Source of the DNA: Okapia johnstoni
Taxonomy: Eukaryota; Chordata; Mammalia; Artiodactyla; Giraffidae
DNA length: 64,000 nucleotides
Assembly: GCA_024291935.2 (NCBI GenBank)
Contig: CM044320.1
Span: 55,618,001 to 55,682,000 of the forward strand
Reading direction: 5' to 3'
The position numbers were made by a program, and so were the translations under genes. The notes beneath the pieces were generated by a model. The model made no database searches, was not told the origin of the DNA, and saw only the letters and a program-made list of their open reading frames with translations. Every line of letters starts with the position of its first letter. The stretch's first letter is position 1. Positions 1 to 12,240 of this stretch are shown in pieces.

Positions 1-2675
1 TTTGACTTCTGCAGAGAGAAAATTCATTTCATTACTACGTTTGTATTCTTCACACATGGCACTGTTCAAAGCAGACAACCATCCCAGCCAAAAGGTAGAA
101 AAAAGGTACAAGATAAGAACAGGCATTTGCTCAACATTTGAGGTCATAAAACTGAAGAGACCAGTACAGTGTAGTTGCTGTAAAATTATGAGGATTAGTA
201 CCAATGACGGCCCCTCAAATACACCCCAACAATAAACCTCTGCTTAGTCTCCAGCTCCCATCCCCAGTACTGCTCCCCACCCAATTTTTAATGAGAATCT
301 TTTTTCTGGGAACTGCACAGCTTCTCTGGGGAGAAGAAAGGGATAAGAGGACTGCCAAGTGGAAACTAATAGCCAGAACTGAATTGCTTACCCCAAAGGG
401 CATAGAACAGAGAGCTCCTACTCCTAGCCTAGGCTCTTTCTACCAAATGTTCCTCCTTCATTTTGAATTTCTCTCAGGAACCCCAAAATAAGGAACAACT
501 TCCAATAACCTCGCTCCAGCTGAACTTCAACTGGTTAAGCTTTCATTCACTATTCCACAAATATTCTCCTTGCATACAAAGTTACTGTTGATCCTATCTC
601 TGCTGAATGTTAGTTATCTGTGTGCATGGGGGTTAGTCGCTTCGTCATGTTCGACTCTTTGCAACCCCATGAACTGTAGCCCGCCAGGCTCCTCTGTCCA
701 CGGAATTCTCCAGGTAAGAATACTGGAGTGGGTTGCCGTGCCCTCCTTCAGGGGATCTTCCCGACCCAGGGATTGAACCCAGTCTCCTGCACTGCGGACA
801 GCTTCTTTACCATCTGAGCCATCAGGGAGACTTTATGTTTCCTTTGTATTTGTACATGCCTGTTTCACCTATCTTAGCTAGTGGGTTTCTACAGGCAGGA
901 AATGAGTTAAGTGATTGATCCTTGCTTCTTTACTTCTGAACAGCATGAAACTCATCCTATAAAATGTAAAACACAGCCCTGTAAAAATGAGGGCTAAACA
1001 TGGCTAATGGTGGAAGGATGGTGACGTATAGGCTAAATCCCATCACATGATGGGTAACCTAATGGGGGAATTTCATTATTGCCAATCTTATTAATACAAG
1101 AAAAAATAAAAATAATAATATACATTAAAGTATTTTTTAATGATTGAAGCAGGTAATGACTTAGCCCATCCATAAAGGGAATGGCAGCACTTTAAGACTT
1201 TATGAAAGAAGTCAAGCGGGGTAGGTCTGAGCATCCTCATTCCGCCCTCTAGCCTTAGAACCTACCTGCTCAGCAAGTCTCCACAAAAAAATAGTGTAAG
1301 TCCAAGGAGGAAAATGAGGAAGAGTTTGGAGTCAAATCCTGAAATAAATAAAATATTTCTGCTTAACAAGGGAACCAAACAATTTAAAGCATTACAGAAT
1401 AAAAGGCAATGTTGGCATCACTGGTCAGCTAATAAATGCAAACAGCCCACCTAAACAACATTTTAAATTCCACACAAAGCCTGGGCACCCTTCCAAAGAG
1501 AAAGTATAATTAGGTCTCTGTCTAACCTAAACTTTCCTGAAGAGTTTATTTTGTTTTGGCTACCTACCCTAAGGCTAAAAGAAGCTAAACTCTGCTTTGG
1601 ATGGAGCCATAGTACCATCTGCACTTCATGCACTTGACCACAAGGGGTCTCCACCACCCTGGTTTTCAAGCCTTAAATCGCTCGGATTCAGCAGATTAGC
1701 CCAAAACTCTGGGTCAGGGCCCTCTGTTGTTCTTTAAGGGGCTGCTTTTCTTGACCAACACCACCACCTACTTCTTTTGACGGTATCTGAGGACTGTGTT
1801 GGAAAAGCCTACACTCAATCCGATCGCCCAGGACCAGGGGGCCCAAGCACAGGTCCCTTACTGGCGTACCAGTCACTCCCACAGCTTTCACATTCAAGAG
1901 CTGAGTCTAGGGGAGGTCCACAAACAGGAGCAAGAGGGATCAGTAAATGCAAAAGGAACACCAAAAAAAGAGGCTGATCCTGTTCAACCAAAATACTATG
2001 GAACTTTAGGACAGTTAGAAGCACACAACAAATTTCATAGCAAAACCCAGGAACATTTCTACTGCTCACAACATTACTCTCCTGGGAGAGTAGTTACCAA
2101 GAGACCAAAAGCCATAGAGAATTCAATAAGATAATGATCTGCCTCTTCTGTGAAACTTTCTCAGACACATCCAGAGAAGGGAAAACTCCCAGTTATACTC
2201 AATAAGCCTGAAATTGCAGTGATCTTCATATTTATGGTTCCATATATATTCTTGTGCTTGTGAGGTATTCAGATCTATTTTATTTTCAGTTTGATTTAAC
2301 CATTCATGTCTTTAAATGTAGGCTGAAATATACAGGCCTACAGTTAAAGCTCCCAGAAGACAGGAATACATCTAACTCTGAAGAATACTAGGTGTATCAG
2401 CTCAAAGCCACTGGAAATATTAGGAATGCAAGCCTTCACAATCCAAGTAAGGAAGCACTCAAAATGAAAGACTTCTGGTGAAGTCTCAAATCTAGGCCTA
2501 AAGGCTTTTATGAGGGGTGGAGTCTCTCTGCAATGTTTGGAGCAGTGGTATATTCAGGTTATAATCAGAACCAAAATGGAGCTGTCTTGGGCTGACTTCT
2601 CTCACTAATTATATCCTCCAAAGCTCAGTCTCTTCTCACCATAGAATCCATCAGAAAAACAGAGGTAAGACTTAC
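1..2675 (-). other. NEMP1: NEMP1 intron 3 (partial)
   Basis: Intronic DNA continuing off the left edge. It holds one Bov-tA SINE near 627-832. The rest is AT-rich unique sequence with no recognisable exon on either strand. Confidence 0.75.
627..832 (-). repeat. Bov-tA-type SINE
   Basis: Reverse-oriented ruminant SINE: starts with the BovA part (ttagtcgcttcgtcatgttc, then caaccccatgaactgtagcc) and ends in the tRNA-derived part (ctttaccatctgagccatca). Edges are approximate. Confidence 0.85.
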
Positions 2676-2895
2676 TCCGAGTCACAATGACACTGTACTT
2701 GGTGTCTTCCTCTAAAATCTCAACTTTGAGGCAGGTTTTTGTGCTGTATAGACCCACATTAACATAGGTGTCATTCAATTTCTCTTTTAAAAAGGAGGAA
2801 AAAAAGTTCCAGATACTAAACTGCTCTAGCTCCTTCAGTTTATCTTCATTCTCCACCTGGGTGACTCGGACCAGTTTGGAACTATTTACCCGGAT
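2676..2895 (-). CDS. NEMP1: NEMP1 coding exon 3
   Basis: 220 nt, acceptor tacag|ATCCGG and donor A|gtaagt. Encodes [19 protein letters not shown] through [10 protein letters not shown], the most conserved luminal segment before the first membrane helix. It leaves one base, expected to complete an arginine codon in the off-window exon 4. Confidence 0.93.
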
Positions 2896-5800
2896 CTGTA
2901 ACACAAGCAAAATTAGGATGAGAAAGAAGGAAGTAGGAATTTAAACTTTTTCCAAATACAATTTGTAAAAAAAATCTTTAGCATAAATAGCTGAATCATT
3001 AATGGCACTGGCTTTTCACAGGCTTATGAGAAATACGGAGACAAAAGATAAAAGCAGCTAAAAGATAACTGGGCAAATAGCACCGTACATGGTTCAGAGA
3101 GGCAGCTGTTAGAATGTCTTATTGTTAACATGATCTGAATCTACTATTAGGCTAGAACATAGGGGTAAAAAAAAAAAAAAAAAAAAAGACTTCCAAGCTG
3201 AGTTACCAATACAGCTATTTGTGAGAGATCATACAAAGCAAGGGTCCAGAATATTAAGAAAACTGCCAGGCATAAACAGCACCAAAAATGTTTCCCATAA
3301 TGACAGGCTGAGAAGTTCAACCCTTTGTCACAAATCACTGATTATGAGTGAATGTTGGTTATTGGTTATAATGTGCCCCAGATGGAATATGATCTTTATA
3401 TCAGACAATGAAAAAAAAGAATTTTCTGAAAAAGCCCACCCTTGTGTTTTTTGATGTGAACAAATGCCCTGATCAGTGACTATGCTTATAGCAGCAGAAA
3501 CATTTCCAAAGGACTATTTGGTTCAATCAGTACAGCCAGACACTCTTGCTTGCCAGGTGGCTCAACAGTGTTATGAAATAAAAGAGACCAAAGTCATTCT
3601 ATCAAGGGGAAACCAGTTCAGGGCATTTATGCAACATCTTGTGCAGAATCAAAACAGAAAAGGAGTAGCAAGGCAGAGTGTACATCCTGACAAGCATCAA
3701 CAGTTTCCAGCCCAAAGAAGGCATAAGGCCTTTAAAAAGAAAGATGTGTGTGTGTGTAAAAGGAGCCGGGGAAGAGAAGAAAATAGTCTCTTGGGGAAAA
3801 GGAGGAAGGAAGTTTACCTCAGGGTCAAGTATTGTGGGCCACTTCAAGGAACAGCGAGAGGAACACAAGGGAGGGATAAATGCTTTACTGATGAAAACAC
3901 TGATGAGATTAAGAATAACTGCAATCTTATCAAGGTTGTTAATTTTATGTATTTACATATATATATATTTTTTTTAATTGTGAAAGGGAAGAAAGTGTCA
4001 AAGTACTCACTAATCAGATATTCAAAAAATCTGCCATTCCCCAGAGCCTCCAAATCATTACCTGTATCCGTGTCCATACATCATGCCACTTGGGGATAAG
4101 CACATTTTTGTAACAGAATTGTTGACTGGTATTCACATCATGAACTTCAGATTCCTTAAGCATGAACGTGCTTTCGACTTTATGCAAAGAAAGAAAATAA
4201 CAATTAAATATAACAAAACAAACTAATAACCATAACTCATTTCATAAAAAGAATTAAACTGACTACTTTCTAAAAGCTGGGGTTAAAATATCAGGGACTG
4301 ACACAAAGAAGAAAACTAAGATGGGAGAAGGAGTAAGGCAGAGTCTTGTTTCTGTCAAATGTTATTTTTAAAAATATTATAAATAGTCACTAATCCAGGA
4401 TGAGTAATAATAAAATCCACTATTATGTATTAAGACAGACAATATGTGTCTCATTTAACCCTCCCAACAATGCTATCAGGTAGGCACTCTCATAATATTC
4501 ATTTTATAAATGAGAAACTGATAGTTAGGAACAATTAAGTACTTTGTCCAAAGCCACAGAGCTAATAAATAGCTTAACTGAGATTCATACCGGGTCCTGT
4601 TTTTCTTATAAAAGCATAGCTAAAGTAACCCATCCAGTGATTTCCTCTATTCCTTTCCTGAGTAGGATGAACAAAATTAGCAACATCTTTTGTATTTAAA
4701 GTACTTTAAACAGATACTAAAAGACTGCAAAGTTTCTTTTTCCTAGCTGTTTTTGTTTCAAGTTTTAAAAGCGGCCAATTAACATATGCAGTCCCTCTGC
4801 TGCTGCTGCTGCTGCTGCTGCTAAGTCGCTTCAGTCGTGTGTCCGACTCTGTGCGACCCCATAGACGGCAGCCCACCAGGCTCCCCCGTCCCTGGGATTC
4901 TCCAGGCAAGAACACTGGAGTGGGTTGCCATTTCCTTCTCCAATGCATGAAAGTGAAAAGTGAAAGTGAAGTCGCTCAGTCGTGTTCGACTCTTCACCAC
5001 CCCATGGACTGCAGCCTACCAGGCTCCTCGGTCCATGGAATCTTCCAGGCAAGAGTACTGGAGTGCGTTGCCATTGCCTTCTCCAATGCAGTCCCTCAGA
5101 TTTTACCAAAACAGAAGAGCTGCCCTCAGGAGTTTATATTCAAACCTGGCTAAGTTTAGGTTAACAGGTGACCACTCTCATTATCTTCTCACCTCAGTCT
5201 GCACAAGCTACCTTCTTTACCACAGAACATTTCAATATCTTCCCTGTTCCACATTGTATATATCAACTCATTAAATGCTACTCTAACTGGAAATGTAGTT
5301 ATCACTTTGGTTCTTAGCATAAAGGGGGGAAGATTTAAATAAACAAAACATCCCAAAACAAAAACCTCCACCAAAACTTAGAAAGCCAAAGTTACACACG
5401 CACAAAGGCAATGACATGATTTTAGAGTGAAGCTAAGGCTAATTTTGAAGCTAAATTCAGTCCTAAACCTAAACATTAAGAGCAAAAACTACAAAATACT
5501 TAGAAGAAAAAAAAAAAACGAGTGTGTAAATCTTTGTGACCTTGGACTAGACAATGGCTTCAAAAATTTAAAAATTCTTCGTTTCAAAGGCCACTATCAA
5601 GAAAATGAAAAGACAACTCACAAAGTGGGAGAAAATATTTGCAAGTCATGTATCTGATAAGGGTCTAGTATCCAGAATATATAAAGAACTACTACAACTC
5701 AACAACAAAAAGAGAAAAAAAAAAACACCAATTTTTAGAATGCATAAAGGATTTGAATAGACATTTCTTGAAAGAAAATATACAAATGGCCAATAAGCAC

Positions 5801-8800
5801 AATGAAAAAAGGCTCAACATCATTAATCACTATGGAAACACAAGTCAAAACCACAATAAAATGCCACCTCACACTCAGTAGGATGGCTATAACCAAAGCA
5901 AAGAGGACAATAACCACCTTGGCAAGGATGTGGAGAAACTGGAACCCTCACACATTGCTGGTGGGAATGAAAAATGGTAATCTTTCTGGAAAACAGCTTG
6001 GCAGTTCCTTAAAAACAAAAACAGTTACTAGACATAGCAATTCCACTCCTCTGTATACATCCAAGAACTGAAAACAAGTCCACACTGAAACCTGTACACA
6101 AAACTTCACTGCAGCAATATCCATAACCAACATGTGGAAACAACCTAAATCTCATCAGCTGATCAACACATAAGCAAAAAGTGGTATTATCAATATGATG
6201 GACTATTATCCAGCCACAAAAAGAAAGTACTGATACATACTACATGAACCTTTACAACATATGTTGAATGAAAGCCAGTCAACCAAAAGGCCACATATTA
6301 AATGATTCCATTTATGTAAATATCCACAATAAGCAAAGCAGATTAGTAGTTGTCAGGGGCAGGGAGGAGAAGGGAATGGGGAATGACTGCTCAGGGGTAT
6401 CGGGTCTCATTTTGGAATAACGAAGATATTCTGGAATTAGTGGTGATGGCTGCACATTACAAGTACAGCTGACCCTTGACCAACAGATGGATAGGGATGC
6501 CGCCTCTCTGCTCAAAAACCAGCCCTCTGGACCCATAGTTCCGCATCTGTGGATTCAACCAACCAAAGCCAGGAAGTACTGTAATATGTATATATTGAAA
6601 CTAAAAATCCATGTGTAAGTGGACTCATGCAATTCGAATCAGAGTTGTTCAAGGGTCAACTGCATACCAAAAACCAATGAAAGGGTGGATTTTATGGTAT
6701 GTGAATTATATCTCAATATTTTAAAATTCAGTTGATTTTGTGGGGGGAAGGAAAAGTTTTCCTTCACCCTCTTAGAGTCTCTGGCTAGGCCCCAAAATTA
6801 AACTGACAAAGACATATTAACAGGAGAAAAGCAAACATATTTAATGTTTTATGTGACTTCCCTTGTGGCTTAGCTGGTAAAGAATCTGCCTGCAATGCAG
6901 GAGACCTGGGTTCAACCCCGGGTTGGGAAGATCCCCTGGAGAAGGGAAAGGCTACTCACCCCAGTATTCTGGCCTGGAGAATTCCATGGACTCTATAGTC
7001 CATGGGGTTGCAAAGAGTCAGACACAACTGAGTGACTTTCACTTCACATGTGACATGAAAGCCTCTAAGGAAATAAAGACCCGAAGAAGCAGACCCACGT
7101 ACTTTTATGCTAGGTTTGATGACGAGTGGATCATCACAGAGGAATAAGATGGGTCGAGTATGAGGTAAGTGTAGTAAAGTGGGGGAAACTAAGCAAGGCC
7201 TGCTTATTAGGATTCTTCTTTGTATCCCTTTGTCTTCAAAGCTAAGGATGCTCCTTTCCTTCAGGTATAGGGAGGGCACCTCTCACATGAGGATTTTATG
7301 GCCTATTTCAAGGAAAAAGCGCAAAGTGGGGAAGGTCAGAATGACTTTTCAGCTTCTGTTTTCTCAGACTCCTTCAGCTTCAAACATTCAGTATGCCAAG
7401 GTGCCATATTTTGGAGTAGAATGTCCTGAACCCCATCTATCAACCTCTCACTAGTGTTCAATAGTAGTTTGGATTTCCTCCAAGCCTATTTTTCACAAAG
7501 TGAAACCTTTCCAAATTTTACTGACATTTGTTTCACTAGCAAATCCACAAATATACTGAAAGAACACCCACTCACAAATTTGGATCAAGAGTTTATTTTC
7601 TTCTGGAGACTGTAAGAAAGCAAAATTCTGTGAAACTTAAAACTAGTGTGTTTACAAAGAAACTTTTAAAAACCCAAGAGTCACACTTTATTGACTCCTC
7701 TCCTACAGCAAGTATTGTAACACAACATATCTTTAAACCCATTTTCAAGAAACTGTGTGTGTTAGTGGACTCTTTGTGACTCCATGGACTGTAGCCCACC
7801 AGGCTCCTCTATCCATGGAATTCTCCAGGTTAAGAATACTGGTTGCCATTCCCTTCTCCATGGGATCTTCCCAACCCAGGGATTGAACCTGAGTCTTCTG
7901 CACTGCAGGTAAACTCTTTACCATCTGAGCCACCAGGGAAACAGTAAGATACAAATAATATATCAATAGCACAGGTCATTTGAAAAACTTAATGCCAGGA
8001 AAAGGCATTAGTATTTTTAAGACAATTTTAAAATTCTTCAGGGGCTTCCCTGGTGGCTCAATGGTAAAGAATCCACCTGCCAATGCAGGAGACATGGGCT
8101 CAATCCCTGATTCCAGAAGATCCCACATGGTGAGAAGCAACTAAGCCCACGTGACACAACTACTGAGCCCAGTGCCTAGAACCCATGCTCTGCAACAAGA
8201 GCAGCCATCGCAATGAGAAGCCCACATCACAACTAGAGTAGCCCCCATTTGCCATAACTAGAAAAGATGCCCTCACAGCAACAAAGACCCAGTGCAGCCA
8301 AAAATAAATAAAAAGATAAAACTAAATAAATAAATTCTTCAATGTCATTTTCCTAAAGAAATAAAACATTTGTAAGAGGCAGCACTTTGGGAGGAATATC
8401 CTGGCAGTCCAGTGGTTAGGACTCCAAGTTTCCACAGCAGGGGACATGGGTTCGATCTCTGGTCGGGGAACTAAGATCTCGAATGCCACAAGGTAGTCCA
8501 AAAATAAATTTAAAAATGCCTTTTAAGTCCAAAGATCAAATTCTTCTTGGAATTTAGTGGATCACAACTTGCGTGCATGCATTTACCCATGAACTAACTA
8601 CTCAAAAGTTAGAAACTTCTTATTTACTTGCATTCATCAACTTTTCAATCAACAACACTGATCATTTAACATCTACTGGTAAAAGGTAATGAAAATGATT
8701 CATAGTGAGGACCAGAAAATACCTAAAAAAGTCAAGAAAAACCACCTCCTCTAATTCTTAAATAGCCTCTAATCATTTCTGTCAAGAGGTAATCCAGTTC

Positions 8801-11800
8801 ATACTTAAAAGCATTTTAAAATTCTCCTTAAAAACTAGCATCTTTAAGTTAGGGGTCTTAGCAAAGGATTATTCAAAGGGATGCTGGGACAATTGACAGT
8901 TATCTGGAAAACAAAATTCATCTACTCACCTCACACCAAATGCTAACATTCATCATTGGTTAAAAAGTAAAATGAAAAATAATTAAATTGTACTACAAAA
9001 TATACACATTTAAAAACTCAATTCTGGAAGGCTCTTTAAGTATAAAAGCAATGGAAATAAATCTAAAGAATAAAATCAAGAAAATTCCCTGGTGGCCCAG
9101 TGGTTAGACTCCATGCTTCCAATACAAGAGGGTGTGGGTTTGCTCCCTAGTCAAGGAACTAAAATGCCTAGGACTCCCTGGCGGTCCAGTGGTTAGGACT
9201 CCACATTTTCACTGCCAGGGCCTGGGTTCAATCCCTGGTCGGGAAACTAAGAGATCACGCATGGTTCTCTGTTTCACCAAATAAAAACTTAAAAAAGAAT
9301 AAAATCAAGCAACCACATAAAAATATAAATCTTCTATTTAAAAAGATATAAAAAAAGATAAAAAGGGACAAACATTAAAGTTTTGTAATAAATAATTATA
9401 AATATACATCCTTAATATGTTAAAAAGGTTCAATTGATTTTAAAAGTACACAAAAACCCCAATAAATAGTAATCACAATAAACAGATCAACAGCAAAGGA
9501 CACACACTCTAAAAAATGTAAGTCTAAACAGATAATTCGGAGAAGGCAATGGCACCCCACTCTAGTACTCTAGCCTGGAAAATCCCATGGATGGGGGAGC
9601 CTGGTAGGCTGCAGTCCATGGGGTCGCTAAGAGTCAGACACTACTGAGCAACTTCACTTTCACTTTTCACTTTCATGCACTGGAGAAGGAAATGGCAACC
9701 CACTCCAGTGTTCTTGCCTGGAGAATTCCAGGGACAGCAGAGCCTGGTGGGCTGCCATCTATGGGGTCGCACAGAGTCGGACCCGACTGAGGTGACTTAG
9801 CAGCAGCAGCAAACAGATAATTAAATAACTAATGAGCAATTTGAAAGATGCTACTTCACAAATAATACAAGAAGTTCAAAATAATTAAGATACTACTTTC
9901 AGTCTACCAAATTAGCAAAGGTGTTTCAGTCTGGACTATCCAGTGCTGGCAAGGATATGGGTCACAAACAAATAGAGCTGACAGTGGTATAAACTGGCAC
10001 ATATTTTCAAAAAATATTTTAGCAAGATGTTTCAAGGGTCTTAAATATATTTTAGTCATTTCTAAGATTCTAAAAAAAAAAAATTTGTCCATAGCATAAA
10101 AGTAGAATAACATTAATGAAGACTTTTAAATGACAAAGGAAAATGCTTACGCTACAAAACCAAATGAGAAAACTACCTCTGGTAACAACTGGTGGCCTCC
10201 AAGGAAGAGAACTGGACTGCTGACAAGTTTATGAATTTATTATAAATTCAAACAAAAATTTTTAAGTTAAAAACACATGGAAACAGACCAGAAGAAAGAG
10301 TGCTTTAACGGACTGACTCTGACAAAATAAAGTGAATGTTTTTTCTACTTCTTTATGCTTAATTGTTCTTGCCAAATAGTCTAAAGTAAATTCAAATGAT
10401 TTTTATAATTGAATTCAACAACCTTCAGTGAGACAGAACTCTGGCCTTTTGAAGTACTCCATTCTCTCTTTAGGTACCTCTCACTTGAGAAAGTTCTCTA
10501 TTACATGACTGTCTTTTGTAGCTACCACCTACACCATCCATTAGGTCACGAAGAACAAGTATTCCCTGAGTTTACCCTTCTCCAAGCCAAAAAGTCCCCA
10601 TTCATCTCCTTATTAAAGAAACCTTGAGACTACTGACTGAGCACTGAGGAGCATTTTGGAATACTTTCATCTCCACAATACACAACCTCTACGTTAAACA
10701 TCTGGTCAAAGGTCATTCAGATCATATGCAGTCCTTTAAATGACACTCTGGGCCCTGACTCTGGAAAACGTGTCTTCTTGGATACCTATACCCTTCTCCC
10801 TTAAAAAAAAAAAAAAAACTGTTTAAGACGGTCGCTGCGCTCTGCAACTAGTTCTGTGGATCCTTAAGGTTGTGAGATAACCTTAAAGCTGTAGCTCGGG
10901 ATAATCATTAAGCGACAAGAAGAAAGAGGCAGCAAACGATGGGAGAGGAGAGAAAGCATACGTGTTTACAAGATATGGTTATCCTTAACCCCAAGAGTCT
11001 CAACTTCCTGCAGTGGAAGCTTCCAAACTTATCTTTCTGTTGTGTAATTAACAAGGTACGAAGGAGGTTTTTTTTTTTTTACAAACACACCCTAGGTTTT
11101 CTGAATTAGAGCGGAAAAGGAAAATAATTTCATCCCAGTCCAAAGCCAACTAAACAGCAGCAGGCAGCAAGAAAGTTTGCTTGAGGAATGAACAAATTTC
11201 CAAAAGAAAATTACTAGACGTTAACTAACGTTTCTCTTTTCGGAAACTGGAATTTAACTGCTCCAGTCGGTTCCATAAGGTCGGTAGGAGCCAGGATCTT
11301 ACAAGTGCGCAAGATATTGATAAGAGATCATTACAGAACTACAATCTGTTCAGCCATCGTGCCCTGAGCCCTGATAGCACATGCTCAGGTGTTGCTAATG
11401 TTCTGAATGAACAGGATGCTCCCTTTCCAGTGGCAGTTCTGTCTGTCCATTCGGTTCTCGGGTCACCTGCCTTTTAACCAAAGAAATCGAGGAAGCCAGT
11501 GAAGCAAGCCGGAGCCCCCAGGACCGCTTTTCACCCAGTGCAGGCCTCCCTGTTTCCGCCAAAAGGGCTCCAGGCTCCTCCCCATTCTGGATACCTCCCG
11601 CAGGCCGCCCCCAGGGCCCTTGGCCCCTCAAGGCAGGCGCCCATTCGCCACGGATGTAGCTCCTTTCTCCGCACCACGCCCGCGCCCCTCAGCAGAATAA
11701 CGGTCCACGCCCTGGGGACACTCCCCACCTTTCTAAATATAACGCCTCGGCACCCGCCCCCTTGGCAGCTGCTGCCCGCGGTACCTGAGCCGCAGACAAA

Positions 11801-11911
11801 GCAGCCGGAGAGGACCAGAAGCAGCCGCACTGCCCCACCACCCCCGGCCCCCCAACTCCAGGGCCCGGCACAAACTGCCGGCAAGACCGCCACTTTCATT
11901 CCTCCCGCCAT
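2676..11911 (-). CDS. NEMP1: NEMP1 (TMEM194A), 5' part: coding exons 1-3
   Basis: Nuclear envelope integral membrane protein 1, an inner nuclear membrane protein. Three coding exons are visible on the minus strand: 11785-11911, 4062-4177 and 2676-2895. Joined, they run in one frame for about 154 codons; human NEMP1 has 444 residues, so the multi-pass membrane region and the C-terminal tail lie beyond position 1. Recognition rests on the start MAGGMKVAV, the motif [15 protein letters not shown] and the run [20 protein letters not shown], which match the family's N-terminal luminal part. A hydrophobic stretch near residues 29-38 ([10 protein letters not shown]) is the signal peptide. All splice sites are GT-AG and phases agree: 1, 0, 1. 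The start codon at 11909-11911 is chosen because it matches the human N terminus and lies in the CpG island. No further exon was found between 1 and 2675. Confidence 0.93.
2896..4061 (-). other. NEMP1: NEMP1 intron 2
   Basis: About 1.2 kb, GT-AG on the minus strand. Contains a 20-nt A run at 3168-3187, a short GT run near 3747 and an AT-rich tract at 3955-3976. No other repeat was recognised. Short open frames here show no resemblance to known proteins. Confidence 0.8.
4062..4177 (-). CDS. NEMP1: NEMP1 coding exon 2
   Basis: 116 nt between a pyrimidine-rich acceptor ending aaag and the donor CAG|gtaatg. It encodes [18 protein letters not shown] followed by the conserved [17 protein letters not shown]. 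The first part is about four residues shorter than the human protein as I remember it, and divergent; the second part is nearly identical. The phase joins exon 1 (one base left over) and exon 3 (phase 0). Confidence 0.88.
4430..4602 (-). repeat. MIR-type SINE, old
   Basis: Degenerate match to the MIR core in reverse: the run around ttataaatgagaaactgata followed by the ccacagagctaataaatag tail. Edges uncertain. Confidence 0.6.
4786..5097 (-). repeat. BOV-A2 SINE with 12-bp target-site duplication
   Basis: Two BovA monomers in reverse orientation beginning with a (TGC)n run and separated by gaaagtgaaaagtgaaagtg. Perfect flanking repeats atgcagtccctc at 4786-4797 and 5086-5097 define the insertion, so the element body is 4798-5085. 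Confidence 0.93.
5560..6725 (+). repeat. Old L1 3' end, interrupted
   Basis: Matches the end of L1 ORF2 and 3' UTR on the plus strand, e.g. aatagacatttcttgaaaga, then tcaaaaccacaataaaatgc, tggagaaactggaaccctca and the terminal tatggtatgtgaattatatc. Many frame breaks make it a dead copy. It is split by the DNA transposon at 6466-6662. Confidence 0.85.
6466..6662. mobile_element. Short non-autonomous DNA transposon, Tigger-like, nested in L1
   Basis: Terminal inverted repeats are visible: the left end cagctgacccttgaccaac pairs with the right end gttgttcaagggtcaactg (its complement differs at two positions). Only 197 bp, no coding capacity. The ends resemble Tigger/MER-type pogo elements; the exact family is from memory. 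The L1 continues on both sides, so this inserted into it. Confidence 0.7.
6851..7054 (+). repeat. Bov-tA-type SINE
   Basis: Forward copy with tRNA-like B box (ggttcaaccccgggttggga) and BovA tail (cagacacaactgagtgactt). A 7-bp direct repeat atgtgac at 6851-6857 and 7048-7054 is the likely target-site duplication. Confidence 0.85.
7750..7945 (-). repeat. Bov-tA-type SINE
   Basis: Reverse copy: ccatggactgtagcccacca near the start and ctttaccatctgagccacca at the end. Confidence 0.85.
8040..8338 (+). repeat. CHR-type tRNA-derived SINE, long form
   Basis: Starts gggcttccctggtggctcaa, B-box-like segment gggctcaatccctgattcc, then the CHR body (acaactactgagcccagtgc; caacaaagacccagtgcagc) and an (AAAT)-rich tail. 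Confidence 0.82.
8395..8512 (+). repeat. CHR-type SINE, short
   Basis: tRNA-like head (ggcagtccagtggttaggac) and B box (gggttcgatctctggtcggg) followed by gaactaagatctcg and an A-rich tail. Confidence 0.8.
9080..9300 (+). repeat. Two CHR-type SINEs in tandem
   Basis: Two short forward heads back to back: ggtggcccagtggttagact near 9092 and ggcggtccagtggttaggac near 9180, each followed by its own B-box-like segment. The second ends in an A-rich tail. Confidence 0.8.
9526..9822 (+). repeat. BOV-A2 SINE with 12-bp target-site duplication
   Basis: Forward BovA dimer ending in (CAG)n. Perfect flanking repeats aaacagataatt at 9526-9537 and 9811-9822. Confidence 0.93.
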
Positions 11912-12240
11912 GGTCGCCTCACGCCGCCGCCTCCTCACGTGCCTCTCCCCGGCAACTAACCCGGAACAGGCAGGACCAGCAGCCTATCCGCTACAAGGCC
12001 CGCCCCCTATCAACCAATCGGATGGGCGGTGCTTCGAGCCCTCAGGCCTTTTTGCACCCGATAGTCCCGCCTCTTAGCAACTGATGCGGGAGGGCGGAAA
12101 ATGGCATCTTTCAGCCTATTAGAAAACATGTTCTCACCTTAGCAATGGCGACAGGAAGATCCCGCCCCTTAACAACATGCTTCCGTCTCCACTTTATTTA
12201 CAACTGGACCGATTGATGGTAAGCTTAACCAATAGAAAAT
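11480..12240 (-). promoter_or_regulatory. NEMP1: NEMP1 CpG-island promoter
   Basis: GC- and CpG-rich block around the NEMP1 start with no TATA box. CCAAT boxes at 12014-12018 (aaccaatcgg) and 12229-12233 (aaccaataga), and several GC boxes (gggcgg) near 12025 and 12095, suggest NF-Y/Sp1-type initiation a few tens of bases upstream of 11911. The transcription start was not determined. Confidence 0.7.
11785..11911 (-). CDS. NEMP1: NEMP1 coding exon 1
   Basis: Encodes the initiator methionine and signal peptide ([13 protein letters not shown]... to [10 protein letters not shown]), 42 codons plus one base. The donor reads CAG|gtaccg. An in-frame upstream ATG at 11936-11938 would add nine basic residues (MRRRRREAT); the MAGG start is preferred because it matches human NEMP1. 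Confidence 0.92.

Larger units (their letters stand above)
4178..11784 (-). other. NEMP1: NEMP1 intron 1
   Basis: 7.6-kb intron, about half of it interspersed repeats listed separately: MIR, BOV-A2, L1 with nested DNA transposon, two Bov-tA, four CHR-type SINEs and a second BOV-A2. The 10140-11300 part is unique sequence with no exon signal. Confidence 0.8.

Noticed and set aside
1..2675. Search for NEMP1 exon 4 (first membrane helices)
   Set aside because: No minus-strand frame shows the expected hydrophobic helices; the exon must be left of position 1.
3476..4099. 207-codon open frame on the plus strand in NEMP1 intron 2 and exon 2
   Set aside because: It runs antisense through exon 2, has no similarity I recognise and biased low-complexity content; treated as chance.
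8040..8110. tRNA-like A and B boxes
   Set aside because: These are SINE heads, repeated throughout the window; none folds as a complete tRNA gene with anticodon and acceptor stem.
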